Assembly (NCBI GenBank): GCA_029204225.1
Contig: CM055111.1
Coordinates: 22,847,772 to 22,911,771 of the forward strand
Length of the DNA: 64,000 bases
Source of the DNA: Diphasiastrum complanatum
Lineage: Eukaryota > Streptophyta > Lycopodiopsida > Lycopodiales > Lycopodiaceae
Direction: 5' to 3'
Positions 12,310 through 24,038 of the stretch are shown in pieces (within the stretch, counting starts at the first letter, position 1; every line of letters begins with the position of its first letter). Under the pieces are notes generated by a model. The model was not told the DNA's origin and did no database searches. It saw only the letters and a program-made list of their open reading frames with translations. A program made the translations under genes and the position numbers.

Positions 12310-14061
12310 ATGCCTGGTCCTCAGACCGTCCCTAGACTAACGAACCCAGTGATGAAGACGCAGCTGAAAGGTAGAGGATTCAGTATACCTCCCAAGCTCC
12401 ACTGGGGGGCAGATGATTCTGACGACGATTGGGATTGCATGAAGATTCAAGGTGGGCCGAGAAAGGTGAGAGTGATCTGCACCGATCCAGATGCAACAGA
12501 GTCGTCTAGCGACGAGGAAGGAGCCTTCAGAGTTAGCCAGTTACTGAAGGCAACTCCCCGGAGGCTTGTCCGTGAGATTGATCTTTCAGCAAATCACCCC
12601 TTGCCAATATCTGACAGCGAAGATGAAACTTCAGAAGTTCCTTCCTATTTTACTACATTTGAATCTCAAGCCTTGCAGAACGATCTTGAGCATCATGAAC
12701 TGGTTGCTGCTGATGCCAGGCTCACTAAAAAGACATGCAGTGGAAAAAAGCAAAGTGAAAAAACACCAGCAGCACGACATCTTTCCAGAGCTGTGCGTAA
12801 AGGATATGGTTCATCAAAAAGAAGTTATCCTTTGAAGCAAAAGCTAGCTGAAAAGAGGGGCAATAGGTTCCGAGGCGTGAGGCAGAGGCCATGGGGAAAG
12901 TGGGCGGCCGAGATTCGTGATCCAGTTAAAGGAGCAAGACTATGGCTTGGCACTTATGACACTGCAGAACAAGCTGCAAAGGCTTATGATGAAGCAGCCA
13001 GAAAGATCAGAGGCCCGCTTGCGCAAACTAACTTTTGTGGAGTTGCTGCCAATGAAGATTTATCTGCGGCTAGTCCTGTCTCTCCCTACAGTCCTGAAAC
13101 GCCCGTGAACCTCAGAGAAAGCAATCAGTTTGTCTGCACAACAAATTGCCAGTTTGATTCTGAAGGATGGGCTGCAGATTCTTCGGATATTGGAGGAAAG
13201 CCACTTGTTGCAGCATTGGAAGATCCCTTCACACTAAAAACTGATGTCCTGTCTTCCAATCTGGAAAAAAATGGTGTCCTTCATACTTTTTCAGCTCAGA
13301 AAGATACACAGTCTACTTGCGTACATAGTGTTAATAGGAACTCTCTCACTTGCAGCCAAGACTTCTCTGAATGTTCTTCCTTTTCTGAATGTTCTTCTAC
13401 TGATTGCCTTTCTGTGGAAACTACTCTGGAAATTGTTCCTTCTGGTAGCCATGTTATTCACGTTGGGCCTGTTTTGGAACTGGACCATGAATCCTCAGTT
13501 ATGGAATCCACGGCCCTAGCGCCGAGCTGCCCATCTTCCATTCATGTGGATTCTTGCTTCTCTGATCTGGGTAATGGAAGTCAATCTCCTGCATCTGTTC
13601 TGGTCAAGTCTCTCCCATTGCAGATGCAATGCCCTGACTCCCCTGAGGATTTGCCTTCCGCCTGGGATCCCACTTCTGTTTCAGCTTTTGCCGAGGAAGA
13701 TTCAGCATTAATTGACTACCTCTACTGCAATGAAGAAAAGATCGCTTCCATAAACATCATTGAAGGGGAAAACATAGATTTTCCGTTACTGCTGGACTCA
13801 CAACCCATGGCCTTAAGTTTTGAAGTTCCTGGCAAAGATAGAGCTGTAGACCTTGCACAGGATCAGCTTTTTGTTAAGGAGCTTGATTTACTTTTCGATG
13901 TGGATACTTATGGGCATGTTGCTGGAGTGGATTTTGATCTGGTAGGAGCAAATGCTTTTGGTGATGCAGATGAGCTGGGTGACATCGATTTGCTTGACTC
14001 TGAGCTTCCCTGGTTTCACCAAATTGACCTGCTAAGATCAGAACCGAGCAGCTGTGCTTGA
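12310..14061 (+). CDS. CRF-type AP2/ERF transcription factor, 583 aa
   Basis: A single uninterrupted frame encodes a nuclear DNA-binding regulator. Residues 186-242 form one AP2/ERF domain ([19 protein letters not shown] ... [20 protein letters not shown]) with the Ala and Asp typical of ERF rather than DREB proteins. Residues 51-70 carry [19 protein letters not shown], the N-terminal signature of cytokinin response factors (ERF group VI). Residues 426-431 read SPASVL, matching the C-terminal SP-x-SVL motif known in that group as a putative phosphorylation site. Lys/Arg-rich stretches between residues 140 and 183 could act in nuclear import. The C-terminal third is acidic and Asp/Leu-rich, as in activation domains. 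At 583 aa it is longer than most characterised CRFs (roughly 300-400 aa); the extra length lies mainly after the AP2 domain. Members mediate cytokinin, developmental and stress responses; the specific role here is unknown. The first ATG was chosen, and Met15 is the next in-frame start. Confidence 0.93.
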   Translation: MPGPQTVPRLTNPVMKTQLKGRGFSIPPKLHWGADDSDDDWDCMKIQGGPRKVRVICTDPDATESSSDEEGAFRVSQLLKATPRRLVREIDLSANHPLPISDSEDETSEVPSYFTTFESQALQNDLEHHELVAADARLTKKTCSGKKQSEKTPAARHLSRAVRKGYGSSKRSYPLKQKLAEKRGNRFRGVRQRPWGKWAAEIRDPVKGARLWLGTYDTAEQAAKAYDEAARKIRGPLAQTNFCGVAANEDLSAASPVSPYSPETPVNLRESNQFVCTTNCQFDSEGWAADSSDIGGKPLVAALEDPFTLKTDVLSSNLEKNGVLHTFSAQKDTQSTCVHSVNRNSLTCSQDFSECSSFSECSSTDCLSVETTLEIVPSGSHVIHVGPVLELDHESSVMESTALAPSCPSSIHVDSCFSDLGNGSQSPASVLVKSLPLQMQCPDSPEDLPSAWDPTSVSAFAEEDSALIDYLYCNEEKIASINIIEGENIDFPLLLDSQPMALSFEVPGKDRAVDLAQDQLFVKELDLLFDVDTYGHVAGVDFDLVGANAFGDADELGDIDLLDSELPWFHQIDLLRSEPSSCA

Positions 14062-14850
14062 AGCTTTTGATGGAGATTTAACAATTTACATTTTCAAGCA
14101 ATTTAGAACTGTTGAGAATGTTACTAAGCAGAATCTTTGGTAGCTGGCAAAACTTGTCATACTACCTGTCATAATTTTACAGCCTTTGAGCTATCATTTG
14201 ATAGCTTCAGCTGGAGTTTTGCATAGTACTCTGTATAACGTATACCATGATAAGATAGGGATTTTGAGTAGCAAGTAAACAATTTTGCTCTGCGGATTTG
14301 ATCTTTAGGTTTGCCCTGTTTGTAGTTCTGGGCAAGCAAGAGCTATAATGGCTCTGAGATTAGCTTACAAGTCTTAATATGCATATTCAAATTTGTCAAC
14401 CCTTGATTGCCTATGTTTGTTGAATATGTTAGTCTTGGAATTGCCTTCATTCACATCAGAAGACTCTTGGAGTTTATGTGCAATGTTCTTTTGTATGGAT
14501 GGCACAAATGAAACAATGCTGGCTAAGGTTTATATTGCAGATGGGATGGCCTTTATTTTACAAGCTACTCACTCAGTCTTTAACCAAATCTGGAAGCAAT
14601 AGCTACAGCCTATTAGTAGCTTTGCTTAAGCCTTAATTTGCTTCAACATATCATTTGACAGATACTTGGAAGGCTATGTTTTTGAATTGGTCAAAGCATT
14701 CATGAGTTATATTACATTCAAAGAGAGTAAGTCAGTCAAATTTGAAGAAACTTTTAAAATGTTATCACTATTAAGCTTTCAAGCCAAACCCAAATTGCTG
14801 AACTGAAGGGGAAAAGTCTAAATATTTAAGTGGCAGGGTTGGCCATAAAG
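14062..14850 (+). other. 3' flank of the AP2/ERF gene
   Basis: The stop codon is followed by AT-rich sequence consistent with a 3' UTR for several hundred bases, but no single clear poly(A) signal stands out. A short open frame at 14393-14602 has no recognisable features and is most likely non-coding. Confidence 0.5.
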
Positions 14851-14980
14851 TCATTAATGACTCTCCATGAGGGGTTGAGCTGCTTGCACAAGCTCATTAC
14901 AAAAGCCCCTTGCAAGCCCCAATGAGGGGGTACTTAAAAGCTTGTCATCTTTTTTTATTTTATCATGGCCTTTATGTAAC

Positions 14981-15182
14981 AGAAGTAGGAGCAGTTTCCG
15001 AATCGTCAGAAATATGTTAAAAAAACAACATAGGTAGACTAAAAATCTACACTTTTTATTGTGTAGTTGACAATCATCTATAGAAGTAGGAGCAGTTTCC
15101 GAATTGTCAGAAATATGTTAAAAAAACAACATAGGTAGACTAAAAATCTACACTTTTTATTGTGTAGTTGACAATCATCTAC
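14981..15182. repeat. Tandem duplication, 2 x 101 bp, inside repeat A copy 1
   Basis: Two adjacent near-identical units begin AGAAGTAGGAGCAGTTTCCG at 14981 and AGAAGTAGG at 15082. They differ at only about two sites. Copy 2 of repeat A lacks them, so the duplication, or its loss, is specific to one copy. Confidence 0.92.
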
Positions 15183-16465
15183 AGACTTGAATTTATCATG
15201 CTTTATTTCATGTTTAGTGAACTTGAAGATGACCACACCAAAAAGGGTGAAGAAATCCATTGGTAATTAAATGCAAGCACACCCATGTTCACATTTCACA
15301 TAGGGTTAGTTGTAGGTGTGCCAAATCCCTTGGCACAACTTAAGGTGGCCTTTAGCTCCACTCCTAATGAGCATCTAAGTTAATATGTTTATACAAAGCT
15401 GTAAACCAAACAATTACAACTTTAATTGTACAAATATAGATTGGGCATCAAATGTTAGTGAAAAGCCTAAACACGGGGCACATGGCGCATGCACATGAAT
15501 TGGTCACGCTTCTATTTGGCATTATTAGCAAATCCTTATTGAGCTCCACACACAATGTACATGTTTTTTTGTATTATTAACCACTGGGATCATAGAGCAT
15601 CAAACTTGGGTGGGGCAACCCAATAAAATGTTATTTTGACTATTGATCTAGTGAGTTGATGCCTTGCCTATTGATTTGAGTCAATGACTTGCCATGTTAA
15701 GTACAAAGACTTGCCATGTTGAGTACAAGAGTTGATTCATAGTAGAAAGAATGCACCACATTTCAATGCAAGCTTTGGATTGTGGCACTTAGCAAGACTA
15801 ATGTTTAAATGAAGTACATCTCCATGTTCTTGTTTTGAGATTTGCATAACTAGTTGATTGTTTTTTACCATATCTTATTTGGATGTCAAGGCCACCACTT
15901 GTAGATATCATTTATGAGGTACTTACCAGCCCAAAAACTGAGGCTATCCATTAGCTTAAGTTTAGGAAGTCAAGGCCATGTAATTGCCAAATTTGTGAAG
16001 TAATCTTGGGTATCTCAAGAGTTGATGACGTAGATCATGGAGCCATGACTTTAGGATAGGTTGGGTAGGAAATATAAAACCCTCATAAGATGAGTTCATC
16101 AAGATATATGTTGAATCAAGACAATTCCATATTCATGAGAAAATTTAAGCAATTTACATTGGAATTTCTCTGTACATGTTATGTGGCTTGTAAGCTATTG
16201 ATTCAAGAATTTCTTTTTACATTACTATTGATCAATTGAATGCTAATACACTTGGTTTCAATTTGGCAAAGTTTGATTGATCCACTTTCATTTTGATAAA
16301 AGGATTAAGTGGCACAATCGAGCTCCTTTCTAGTGAAGCTAGTCCTGATCTTAAAGTGCAAATATGAATTGAAAAGATTTGTTGTGTAAACTCAATCACT
16401 TAGATTCATTTGTCAAAATGTTTAAGATCTTTTTTTTTTCTTCTTTTTTCTTTTTTTTTCCAAAA

Positions 16466-16477
16466 TGGTATCAGAGC
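16466..16477 (+). other. Primer-binding site in repeat A copy 1
   Basis: TGGTATCAGAGC, the initiator tRNA-Met PBS of plant copia elements. The equivalent site in copy 2 (19050-19061) reads TGGTATCAAAGC. Confidence 0.75.
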
Positions 16478-16818
16478 TTTGATTAAGTGATAACTTTGTA
16501 AAATCATGATTTTGCAAATATTAAGTGAAATTGTGTTGAAATTGCATATTGCTTCAATCATAGGTCATCAATAATATAATTTAGATCAATTAGAGTGGAA
16601 AGAGGTCGATTTGGATTTGTTTTGTTGTCCATGTAGCTCAAAAATCGAGATGGATGCTTTTCAAAAGATTGATTCTAAATTAGGAAGTTTTTACTTGGAG
16701 CCTTATGTGCTTTCTAGATCTTAATGAGATAGATCTATTGATGTAATCATAACCCAATTCGGTTGAGTATCTTTTGTGTTATAGATGGAATGTAGGAGCA
16801 CCTACTTCATGCCCACTA

Positions 16819-17740
16819 CTTGGAAAATGACAGCAACCGCCACGATTTACCTCAGTGCAACGACTCCACACCATCTTCTTGTACATACATTTGCACAATT
16901 GTAAATTGTATATAGATATGACAATTGTAGTCAACAACACAATATGCAATGATCATATCAAGAGCATTAGAGACAGACATAGTAGATGCTTTCATGCATC
17001 GATTCTTTCTTTTAGATTCTTTGTGTTCGCCTACGTACTCCATTGCGATCCACGTGCATGCACCGAGGAGATTACTTCCCACCAATCTCCCGACACACCA
17101 CTCTTAATGACATAATGTCTTTTATGCTATAAGGACCTCCACCTGTAGACTTTAATCTCCTTCAATCAACTCTATTTTATACATCAAATCTCCAATTTTT
17201 AGATCTTTCTTGTGCGATATTTGATCACACCAAGCCTTATGTAGTGCCTTTTCCACAACTCACGCATGACCTTGTTTCATCCAATCATCTTTTTGTGAAC
17301 ATCCATAGAGATGGTATTAGAAACTCAATTGGCATCACTGCATTCTTCCCATAAACCAACCAGAAGGGTGTTTAATTGGCACTATGTATGTTGTACGAAA
17401 TTCCCAAAGTGCCGCATGCAACTTATTCTCCAAATTTGATCTACTAGCTTTAATTGTCTTAGTAAGGATATTGCATAAAATCTTGTTTGAAGTTTTTGCT
17501 TAGCCATTTCCCTATGGATAATAAGTTGTATCAAAATGATGAATGACACAAAAACTCTTCTAGTAAAATCTTGATTGTGTAATTGACAAAATGAGTGCCT
17601 CGGTCGTTTACTAGTTTCAGAGGACAACCAAACTAATGATAATGTGCTCAAAAAATTTGGTTGTGGATTTAGCATCTACTATTTGTACTGCTTTGGTTTC
17701 AATCCATTTAGTAAGAAAGCTCACTACCAAAGCAGTCCAA
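16819..17740 (-). mobile_element. Ty3/gypsy integrase fragment E, copy 1
   Basis: Minus-strand translation of about 17150-17735 contains degraded gypsy integrase core and C-terminal phrases. The same sequence occurs in the opposite orientation at 22100-22824, and 17015-17080 matches 31812-31890. No LTR is attached. It is a broken fossil. Confidence 0.7.
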
Positions 17741-17742
17741 AG

Positions 17743-19180
17743 CCTCTTGCAAGCCCCAACGAGGGGTAGAGATCCCCAAAGCCTCTTGCAAGCTTAAAAC
17801 TTTATTTCATATTTACTGAACTTGAAGATGGTCACACCAAAAAGGGTGAAGGATTCCATTGGTAATTAAATGCAAGCACACCCATGTTCACATTACCATA
17901 AGGTTATTTGTAGGTGTGCAACCTCCCTTGGCACACAACTTAAGGTGGCCTTTAGCTCCCCTCCCAACAAGCATGTAAGTTAATATGTTTATACAAAGTC
18001 GTAAACCACACAATTACAACTTTAATTGTACTATAATTTGATTGGTACAAACATAGATTGGGCATCAATTGTTAGTGAAAAGCCTAAACACGGGGCACAT
18101 GGCTCATGCACATGAATTGGTCATGCTTCTATTTGGCATTATTAGCGAATCCTTATTGAGCTCCACACACAATACACATGCTTTTTTGTATTAATAATCC
18201 CTGGGATCATAGAGCATCAAACTTGGGTGGGGCAACCCAACTAGAGCACAATACAATACAAATGACATAAATGCATTATCACTTGGAGTTAAAAAAAAAA
18301 GGATAGGAACATGAAGGTATAAATGGGTGCTTGTTTGCAATTGAAGAACACATTCAGCAAGGCATGCTTAGGCTTTTAGTAAGGCATGTATAAATTGAGA
18401 GCATGTCCCATCTAAGGCCAATTGGAGATCCATCAAATTCTTGCACCTACAATAGGCTACAAGTAAAGCTTAATAAATGGCATCTAAGTGGAGTGGACCC
18501 CACCTCAACCATTTAAGTGCATTAAATGTCCTATGGTTACACTCCTGCATTGATATGTCTCTTATCATTTTGCAAGACCAACACATTTGTGAATCCAACA
18601 TTGTACCAATAATCTGGAAATTAGATGACTTTCTAAATGTCGTGCACTCATAGTCAATGTTTGTTGATTTGACTTGTGCAATAGCAAACAAAAACTTCTA
18701 GCCTTCATCAACAAAAAATGATGTTGATTTTAAGCAAGACTATCTCCTTGTAATAGAAAATCCTTGAATATTGCTTGTTAATTTGAATCGTACTCCGATT
18801 TAAAATGTCATTTTGACTATTGATCTAGTGAGTTGATGCCTTGCCTATTGATTTGAGTCAATGCCTTGCCATGTTGAGTACAACAGTTGATTCATAGTGA
18901 GTTCATCAAGATATATTTTGAATCAACAATTCCATATTTACGAGAAAATTTAAGCAATTTACATTCTGAATTGAAAAATTTGTTTTGTAAACTCAATCAC
19001 TTAGATTCATTTTTCAAAAAGTTTATGATGATTTTTTTTTTTTTCAAAATGGTATCAAAGCTTCAATTAAGTGGTAACTTTGTAAAATCATGATTTTGCA
19101 AATATTAAGTGAAATTGTGTTGAAATTGCATCTCTAGCAATTTTGCTTCAATCATAATCAAGAATATAATTTAGATCAAT
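17743..19180 (+). repeat. Repeat A, copy 2 (left part)
   Basis: Collinear with 14.9-16.6 kb but with length differences. 18242-18797 is present here and absent from copy 1, while two stretches of copy 1 are absent here. A primer-binding-site-like TGGTATCAAAGC lies at 19050-19061. The copy stops at 19180, where the copia B LTR begins. Its continuation is found inverted at 34184-34410. Confidence 0.85.
18242..18797. other. Copy-specific 556-bp block in repeat A copy 2
   Basis: The flanking sequence matches copy 1 on both sides (GGGTGGGGCAACCCAA before, AAAATGT after), yet this block has no counterpart there. I see no terminal inverted repeats or clean target duplication, so it may be an old insertion or a loss from copy 1. 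No coding is recognised. Confidence 0.6.
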
Positions 19181-19783
19181 TGTGAAAGTACAGTATATTA
19201 GGACTATAAATGAATCTTAGAAAGATCCACAAGAGTGATTGTGTACTTGCTTAACAATCTATCAGAAAACTAGTCATCAAAAGTTGATCTAGATTGGCAA
19301 TTTGACAAACAATAAGCATTGACAATCAAATCATTGAACATAAACACAAATCTGAGTTGGCAAGTGTGAAGAGTAGCCTGTTGTACAGCAGCCTGTAGAC
19401 AATGTTTGAAGTACAATAAGTCTTGGTTTCATTTGTATCACAAAAAATCAATGTACATGGAGAGCAAACTTGAGATTGCCACTGAGCTCCAAAAATAATC
19501 TATCTTCTCACTATGGGAGCTTGGAATACATAGCAAAAGTGACCTCCTTTGTAAAGTTAGGTGAATTTACAGCATGTAATAAGGAAGTTAACTCATCCTT
19601 TTTGCCCTAAAATGAAACCCTAGTCTATTTCCTAGAGCCATGCTTGGTAGGTAGATGGTTCATCTCAAATCAAGGGGTAGGTCCTATAATGTAGGGATCT
19701 CTACCAAATAGACACAACCATCACTCTTGACTTGACCTAACCTACATTAGGAGTGGATTGCCATGTGGCATCTTGGCCTTACA
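19181..19783 (-). repeat. Copia B 3' LTR, main part
   Basis: Reverse complement of most of the LTR at 34411-35016, running from its end (TGTGAAAGTAC in plus orientation here) to near its start, where the copia C LTR begins. The remaining first 80 bases of this LTR type lie at 39666-39746. The flank TCAAT (19176-19180) is the left target duplication of copia B. Identity to the 5' LTR is about 94% by eye over 300 bases. Confidence 0.85.
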
Positions 19784-21197
19784 TGTTGGAAATTAAGCCC
19801 ACAGTTTTCTCCTTGGTGAATGACTAATTCTATTTTGTGATTCTTCCTGCATGTTTATTGATCATTGATCTAGGGTTAGGTGAAACCAACTTTGGTTCTA
19901 CGTCTGCTCATCTGATACCTACATGAATCACAAACTTAGACAACCAATTTATTTGAAGAACGTCTACAACGGGCTACCGGCTGATCTCCAGCAAAGGGTA
20001 ACCAATCCTGTCATAATTTCAAGTTCAGATGTTACGTTCAATTACTTGAAGTCATTGAAAACTTGGCCATCTTCAAGGACTTCCAAGAACTAGCATTTAG
20101 AACAAGTATGTAGAAATACACTAAGTGTCACAACAGTCTGTAGAAATGAACTACGTTTTCAACAGCTTCGGCTTTTTCGCATTTCTCCAAAATGCGACAC
20201 TTTCATAGTTCAAAAGTTTAAGTGTTTTTAAAGGCATCTTCGGCTTTTTCGCAAAATCTCAAAGAGAGAGAAAATGTCGAAGGTCATCTATTTTCATAAG
20301 TTAAACTGTTTCAAGGGCACCTTCGTCTTTTTCGAGGTCACCTTCGTCTTTTTAAGAGCACCTTCGGCTTTTTCGCAAAATCTTGAAGAGAGAGAAAAAT
20401 GCCGAAGGTCGTCTATTTTGAACGAGGAACGTTTCCAGTCACTTCCCAAAATTTGCGAAGTGAGAGAATTTGTGACATCCTCGTCAGTGTCAATGATGCT
20501 AAATTGTTGACCGTATACACTATGTACAGTCATCACAAAAGCCATATACTTCCAAGTACAACAACTTTTCTAATTAGGTGACAAGCATTCAATGTAATTA
20601 ATACATGGATGGAATCTATCCGAGCACAGATTAGTGGCTGCTCCGTCTATGAGACACATTGTTTGAGCATCCCAATTACGCCATCATTTTGGTTGTAATT
20701 GCTATTCTGTATTGTGCTTCAGTGTAATATAGCAGCAACTTGCTTTTATCTGTGTACAACGTAGATCAATGCTTGTTGTGATTGAATGCACTTTCATTGC
20801 TATTTGATCGCACTTGTTTACTCACTCTGATCTGAACATGGACATCTACGACTCCTTAGTTTCTAATCAGACGATGGTTGTCTTTGACGCCTGAGGAACT
20901 CACGTTATCATACTGCTCTTCCATTTACTTCAGAACTATACTTCACGATTGAATCTGATATAATACCACATACAAACCATCTCTAATCTCTTCGGTGGAC
21001 TGTACTCTTGTTTCAGAGTATAAATTAATTCTTAAGATCCTGTTGGGCAATTAGAACTCTTAAGGCATGATTACATTTAGCATAAGCTGTCTTTTAGACT
21101 TCTTTTGCATTTAGCAACTGACCAGAATGGGAGAGCTATTCCGCAATAGTCATGCTCTCTTCTCCATTCACGTTCTTCTATCTCCCTTGCCCCATCA
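19784..21197 (+). repeat. Copia C LTR (1414 bp)
   Basis: Canonical TG...CA ends. It contains a block of repeated TTCGGCTTTTTCGC / GCCGAAGGTC motifs able to form stem-loops (20160-20420). It is homologous to LTRs at 39747-40617 (inverted) and 53623-55107, which differ in length. The first 115 bases differ from the 39747-40617 LTR by about 6% by eye. Confidence 0.88.
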
Positions 21198-21200
21198 GAT

Positions 21201-21212
21201 TGGTATCAAAGC
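21201..21212 (+). other. Copia C primer-binding site
   Basis: TGGTATCAAAGC lies 3 bases after the LTR end, a one-base variant of the initiator tRNA-Met PBS. Confidence 0.85.
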
Positions 21213-22037
21213 ATAGTTCAAATAAACCGAGAGATAAAGTTTGTTCTATTTGTATGTTGTTATCATGTCTCATATAGGTAGCTCTTCATCTTCATCACTC
21301 AGTGAAGCTAGAGTCATTGACAAGTTCAATGGTTCTAACTTCTACATTTGGAAGTTAAAACTTAGAATGATGTTGATAGATAGAGATCTTTGGGATGTAG
21401 TAGAAGGTGCAGACCTGAAACCTGAAGATGGTGATCAAGCAAAGTCCTGGAGGATCGAAGATCAGAAGGCTCTAGTATGTATCACACTCAATCTGGTCGA
21501 CTCCCAAATATCTCACGTTACCACGTGCAAAACCTCTCAGGAAGCACTGGACTTGTTATCAAGTCTTTATGAGACTCACGATGTAACCACGAGATTATAT
21601 CTTAGAAGGAAGTTCTTTACTCTTAGCATGTCTGATTCTACTACCATCAATTCTCACATCAACAACTACAAGTCCCTGTTAGATCAGTGATCAGCTGTAG
21701 GATGTTCTATTCAAGATGATGATGCCGTTATGACCTTGCTTTCTTCTCTTCCAAAGTCCTATGAGCACTTTGTGGTGATGATCTCCACACAACCCGACCT
21801 CACTCTTCAAAAGGTGATCGGTCATCTTCTTCAAGAAGAAATGCGGGGAAAGACTAGCAGCCTGTCCATCAAAGACAAATCCATGGCTCTATACACCAAG
21901 AAGAAAGATTATTCCAAGGGCAAGAATCAAGTGCAGCAGCAACATCAGAAGCCTCACACTCAAAGTGAGCGTGGTGGATCGTGCAAGAAGCTTTTCTACA
22001 GATATTGCAAAAGAGCTAATCACGACGTCAAAGAGTG

Positions 22038-22824
22038 ATAGAAAATAAATTTATATGGGTTAAGATGTCTTTTGATTCTTGTGTTGCTTAAGTGTTCTTC
22101 TAATTGAATTTGCAAAGTAATGGAGCTTGGATTATATAGCACCAATCCATCCAGCTGCAAGAGAAACTCAAGAAAGATATATCATTGTGGAAATCGGTTA
22201 TCTTACTAAATGGATTGAAACCAAAGCAGTACAAGTAGTAGATGCTAAATCCACAACCAAATTTTATGAGCACATTATCATTAGTTTGGTTGTCCTATGA
22301 AAATAGTAAATGATCGAGGCACTCATTTTGTCAATGAAACAATCAAGATTTTACTAGAAGAGTTTTTTTTGTCATTTATCATATTAGTACAACTTATTAT
22401 CCATAGGAAAATGGCTAAGCAAAATCTTCAAAAAAGATTTTATGCAATATCCTTACTAAGACAATTAAAGCTAGTAGATCAAATTTGGAGCATAAGCTGC
22501 ATGAGACACTTTTGGAATTTCGTACAACACACATAGTGCCAATAAAACACCCTTCTGGCTGACAAAATGTAGTGATGCCAATTGAGTTTCTAGTACCTTC
22601 TTTATGGATCGTCACAACAAAATGATTGGATGAAACAAGGTCATGAGTGAGTTGTGGAAAAGGCACCTCATAAAGCTTGGCGTGATCAAATATCTAAAAA
22701 TTGGAGATTTGATGTATAAAATAGAACTGATTGAAGGAAATTAAAGTATACGGGTGGAGGTCCTTATAAATAAAAGACATTATGTCATTAAGAGTGGTTT
22801 GCCAGGAGATTGGTGGGAAGTAAT
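22038..22824 (+). mobile_element. Ty3/gypsy integrase fragment E, copy 2
   Basis: Plus-strand translation from about 22115 contains gypsy integrase core phrases (DYIAPIHP, YLTKWIE, VNDRGTHFVNE) and the downstream region. It is an inverted copy of 17080-17735. It ends at AAGTAAT (22818-22824), where chromovirus D begins. Broken fossil without LTRs. Confidence 0.75.
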
Positions 22825-23344
22825 ATAAGGGAAGCTCCTTAGATCCTGCTTACAAGTCCAAAACACAAAAGGATAACACACTGTGGAGAAGCCACCCAAC
22901 CAAGTAGAAGCATTCAATCAATCTCTAGAAGCCTCACCCCCAAGCCAAGGAACAAGAAGCATGAATGTAGAGTGAGAGCCTGGCAATGAATCAAGAACCA
23001 TGATCTGTAGTAGGGCGAGTTTGGACCTCTTATATAGAGCCTAATGCATCCTGGGCACTAAGCCATGCATAGCCCTATGTTCCCTATACATAGATTCACC
23101 TAGAATAGTGTCCTATGCATGGACCAACTATTCATAGAATTGTTATTGATAACTCTACACATGCATACACTGTCTCATACCTTGTCTAAACTCCATTTAG
23201 TGTGTTATGGGCCTCACAAGGATATTAGTTACTTTCGGGTCACATCCAGTATGACGTGGCATAACTAACAGCTTGTTTCACTGGAGTACCGTGTTTCCAA
23301 GGCTAGGAGTATATTGTATCCTATGTACTAGTCATGGACATAAC
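22825..23344 (-). repeat. Chromovirus D 3' LTR (about 520 bp)
   Basis: Matches 31405-31811 over about 400 bases. AAGTAAT flanks both outer sides (22818-22824 and 31812-31818) and occurs once at the empty site in fragment E copy 1 (near 17083), so this is the target duplication, exact length ambiguous. The ends read TATAAGGG...GGACATAA rather than TG...CA. A purine-rich stretch on the element strand (23345-23356) fits a polypurine tract. Confidence 0.82.
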
Positions 23345-24038
23345 ATTCTTTCCTCCTTAAACTGTTTCTATCCTTAGAAAGTAAAATTCGATAAATTCTT
23401 CTTCATGCTATCAACTCTTTCCCACGAATCATCATCCTCAGTATGAACCTTCCACCAATTAAGCACTCAGAGATAGAACAGTTTCTCAATTGTTTATCTC
23501 TAGTTCTGAGCACTTTCTCAGGTTCCAAAGGTACACTAAGCGATAAATCTTCCAAATGGGATAAATCCTCATCCGATCCAACTGTATCACCATCATGTAA
23601 ACTTAGTTTCAAACAACTTACATGAAATACTAGGTGTGCAGTCGATTTTCCTTGAAGATCGAGTTCATACACCAAAGAACCAATTCTACGTACAATCCTG
23701 AAAGGTCCACAATAACAGGTAGATAGCTTATAATGCTTCCCAATACGTAATGTCTCAGAATCTTTTGGAATCCTAAGATATACCCAATCATCAACTTTAA
23801 GACTTTTTGGAGATCTCTTAAGATCGGTATAGTATTTAGCTCTATCTTGAGCACTTCGGATACTATCCTTAGCCACTTGCAACATTTCTTGCATATCATG
23901 CAAAAAATCAGCAACCTTCTGGATCTTAACAGACTTCGTCTCAACATTTATTGGAGATCTAGGTTGATAACCGTACATAAGTATAAAAGGACTGTAACCT
24001 GTAGCAGAATGTTTTCTACTATTATATGCAAACTCAAC
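23345..24038 (-). mobile_element. Chromovirus D: integrase C-terminus and chromodomain
   Basis: The minus-strand frame (about 23400-24038) encodes the end of a gypsy integrase (SATGYSPF, MYGYQPRSP), the GPFRIVRRIG...VFHVSCLK module and a degenerate chromodomain, which places it among plant chromoviruses (Ty3/gypsy). The region nearest the LTR is as expected for the 3' end of pol. The neighbouring piece at 24039 has the opposite orientation. Broken fossil. Confidence 0.85.

Larger units (their letters stand above)
14851..16818 (+). repeat. Repeat A, copy 1 (LTR/leader-like)
   Basis: Non-coding repeat whose second copy starts at 17743. Near its end (16466-16477) it carries TGGTATCAGAGC, the tRNA-Met primer-binding site, after a T-rich run, so the preceding 1.6 kb may be a long LTR and the following 340 bases a leader. 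Canonical TG...CA ends were not found. It contains stretches absent from copy 2 and preserves the empty insertion site of copia B around 16586-16590 (TCAAT). The left limit is approximate. Confidence 0.7.
19784..22037 (+). mobile_element. Copia C, 5' part: LTR, PBS, gag
   Basis: The LTR starts TGTTGGAAATTAAG and ends CCCCATCA at 21197, followed by the PBS and a gag region (about 21240-22037) that contains a UBN2-type gag domain and a zinc-knuckle start. The left flank TTACA (19779-19783) equals, in reverse complement, the TGTAA at 39742-39746 next to the other LTR of the same family. The part stops abruptly near 22037 at the proposed inversion boundary. It is a fossil with a few breaks visible. 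Confidence 0.88.

Noticed and set aside
12134-12340. Separate small hydrophobic protein upstream of the AP2/ERF start
   Set aside because: It lies within the probable 5' UTR intron and overlaps the main start out of frame; nothing suggests conservation.
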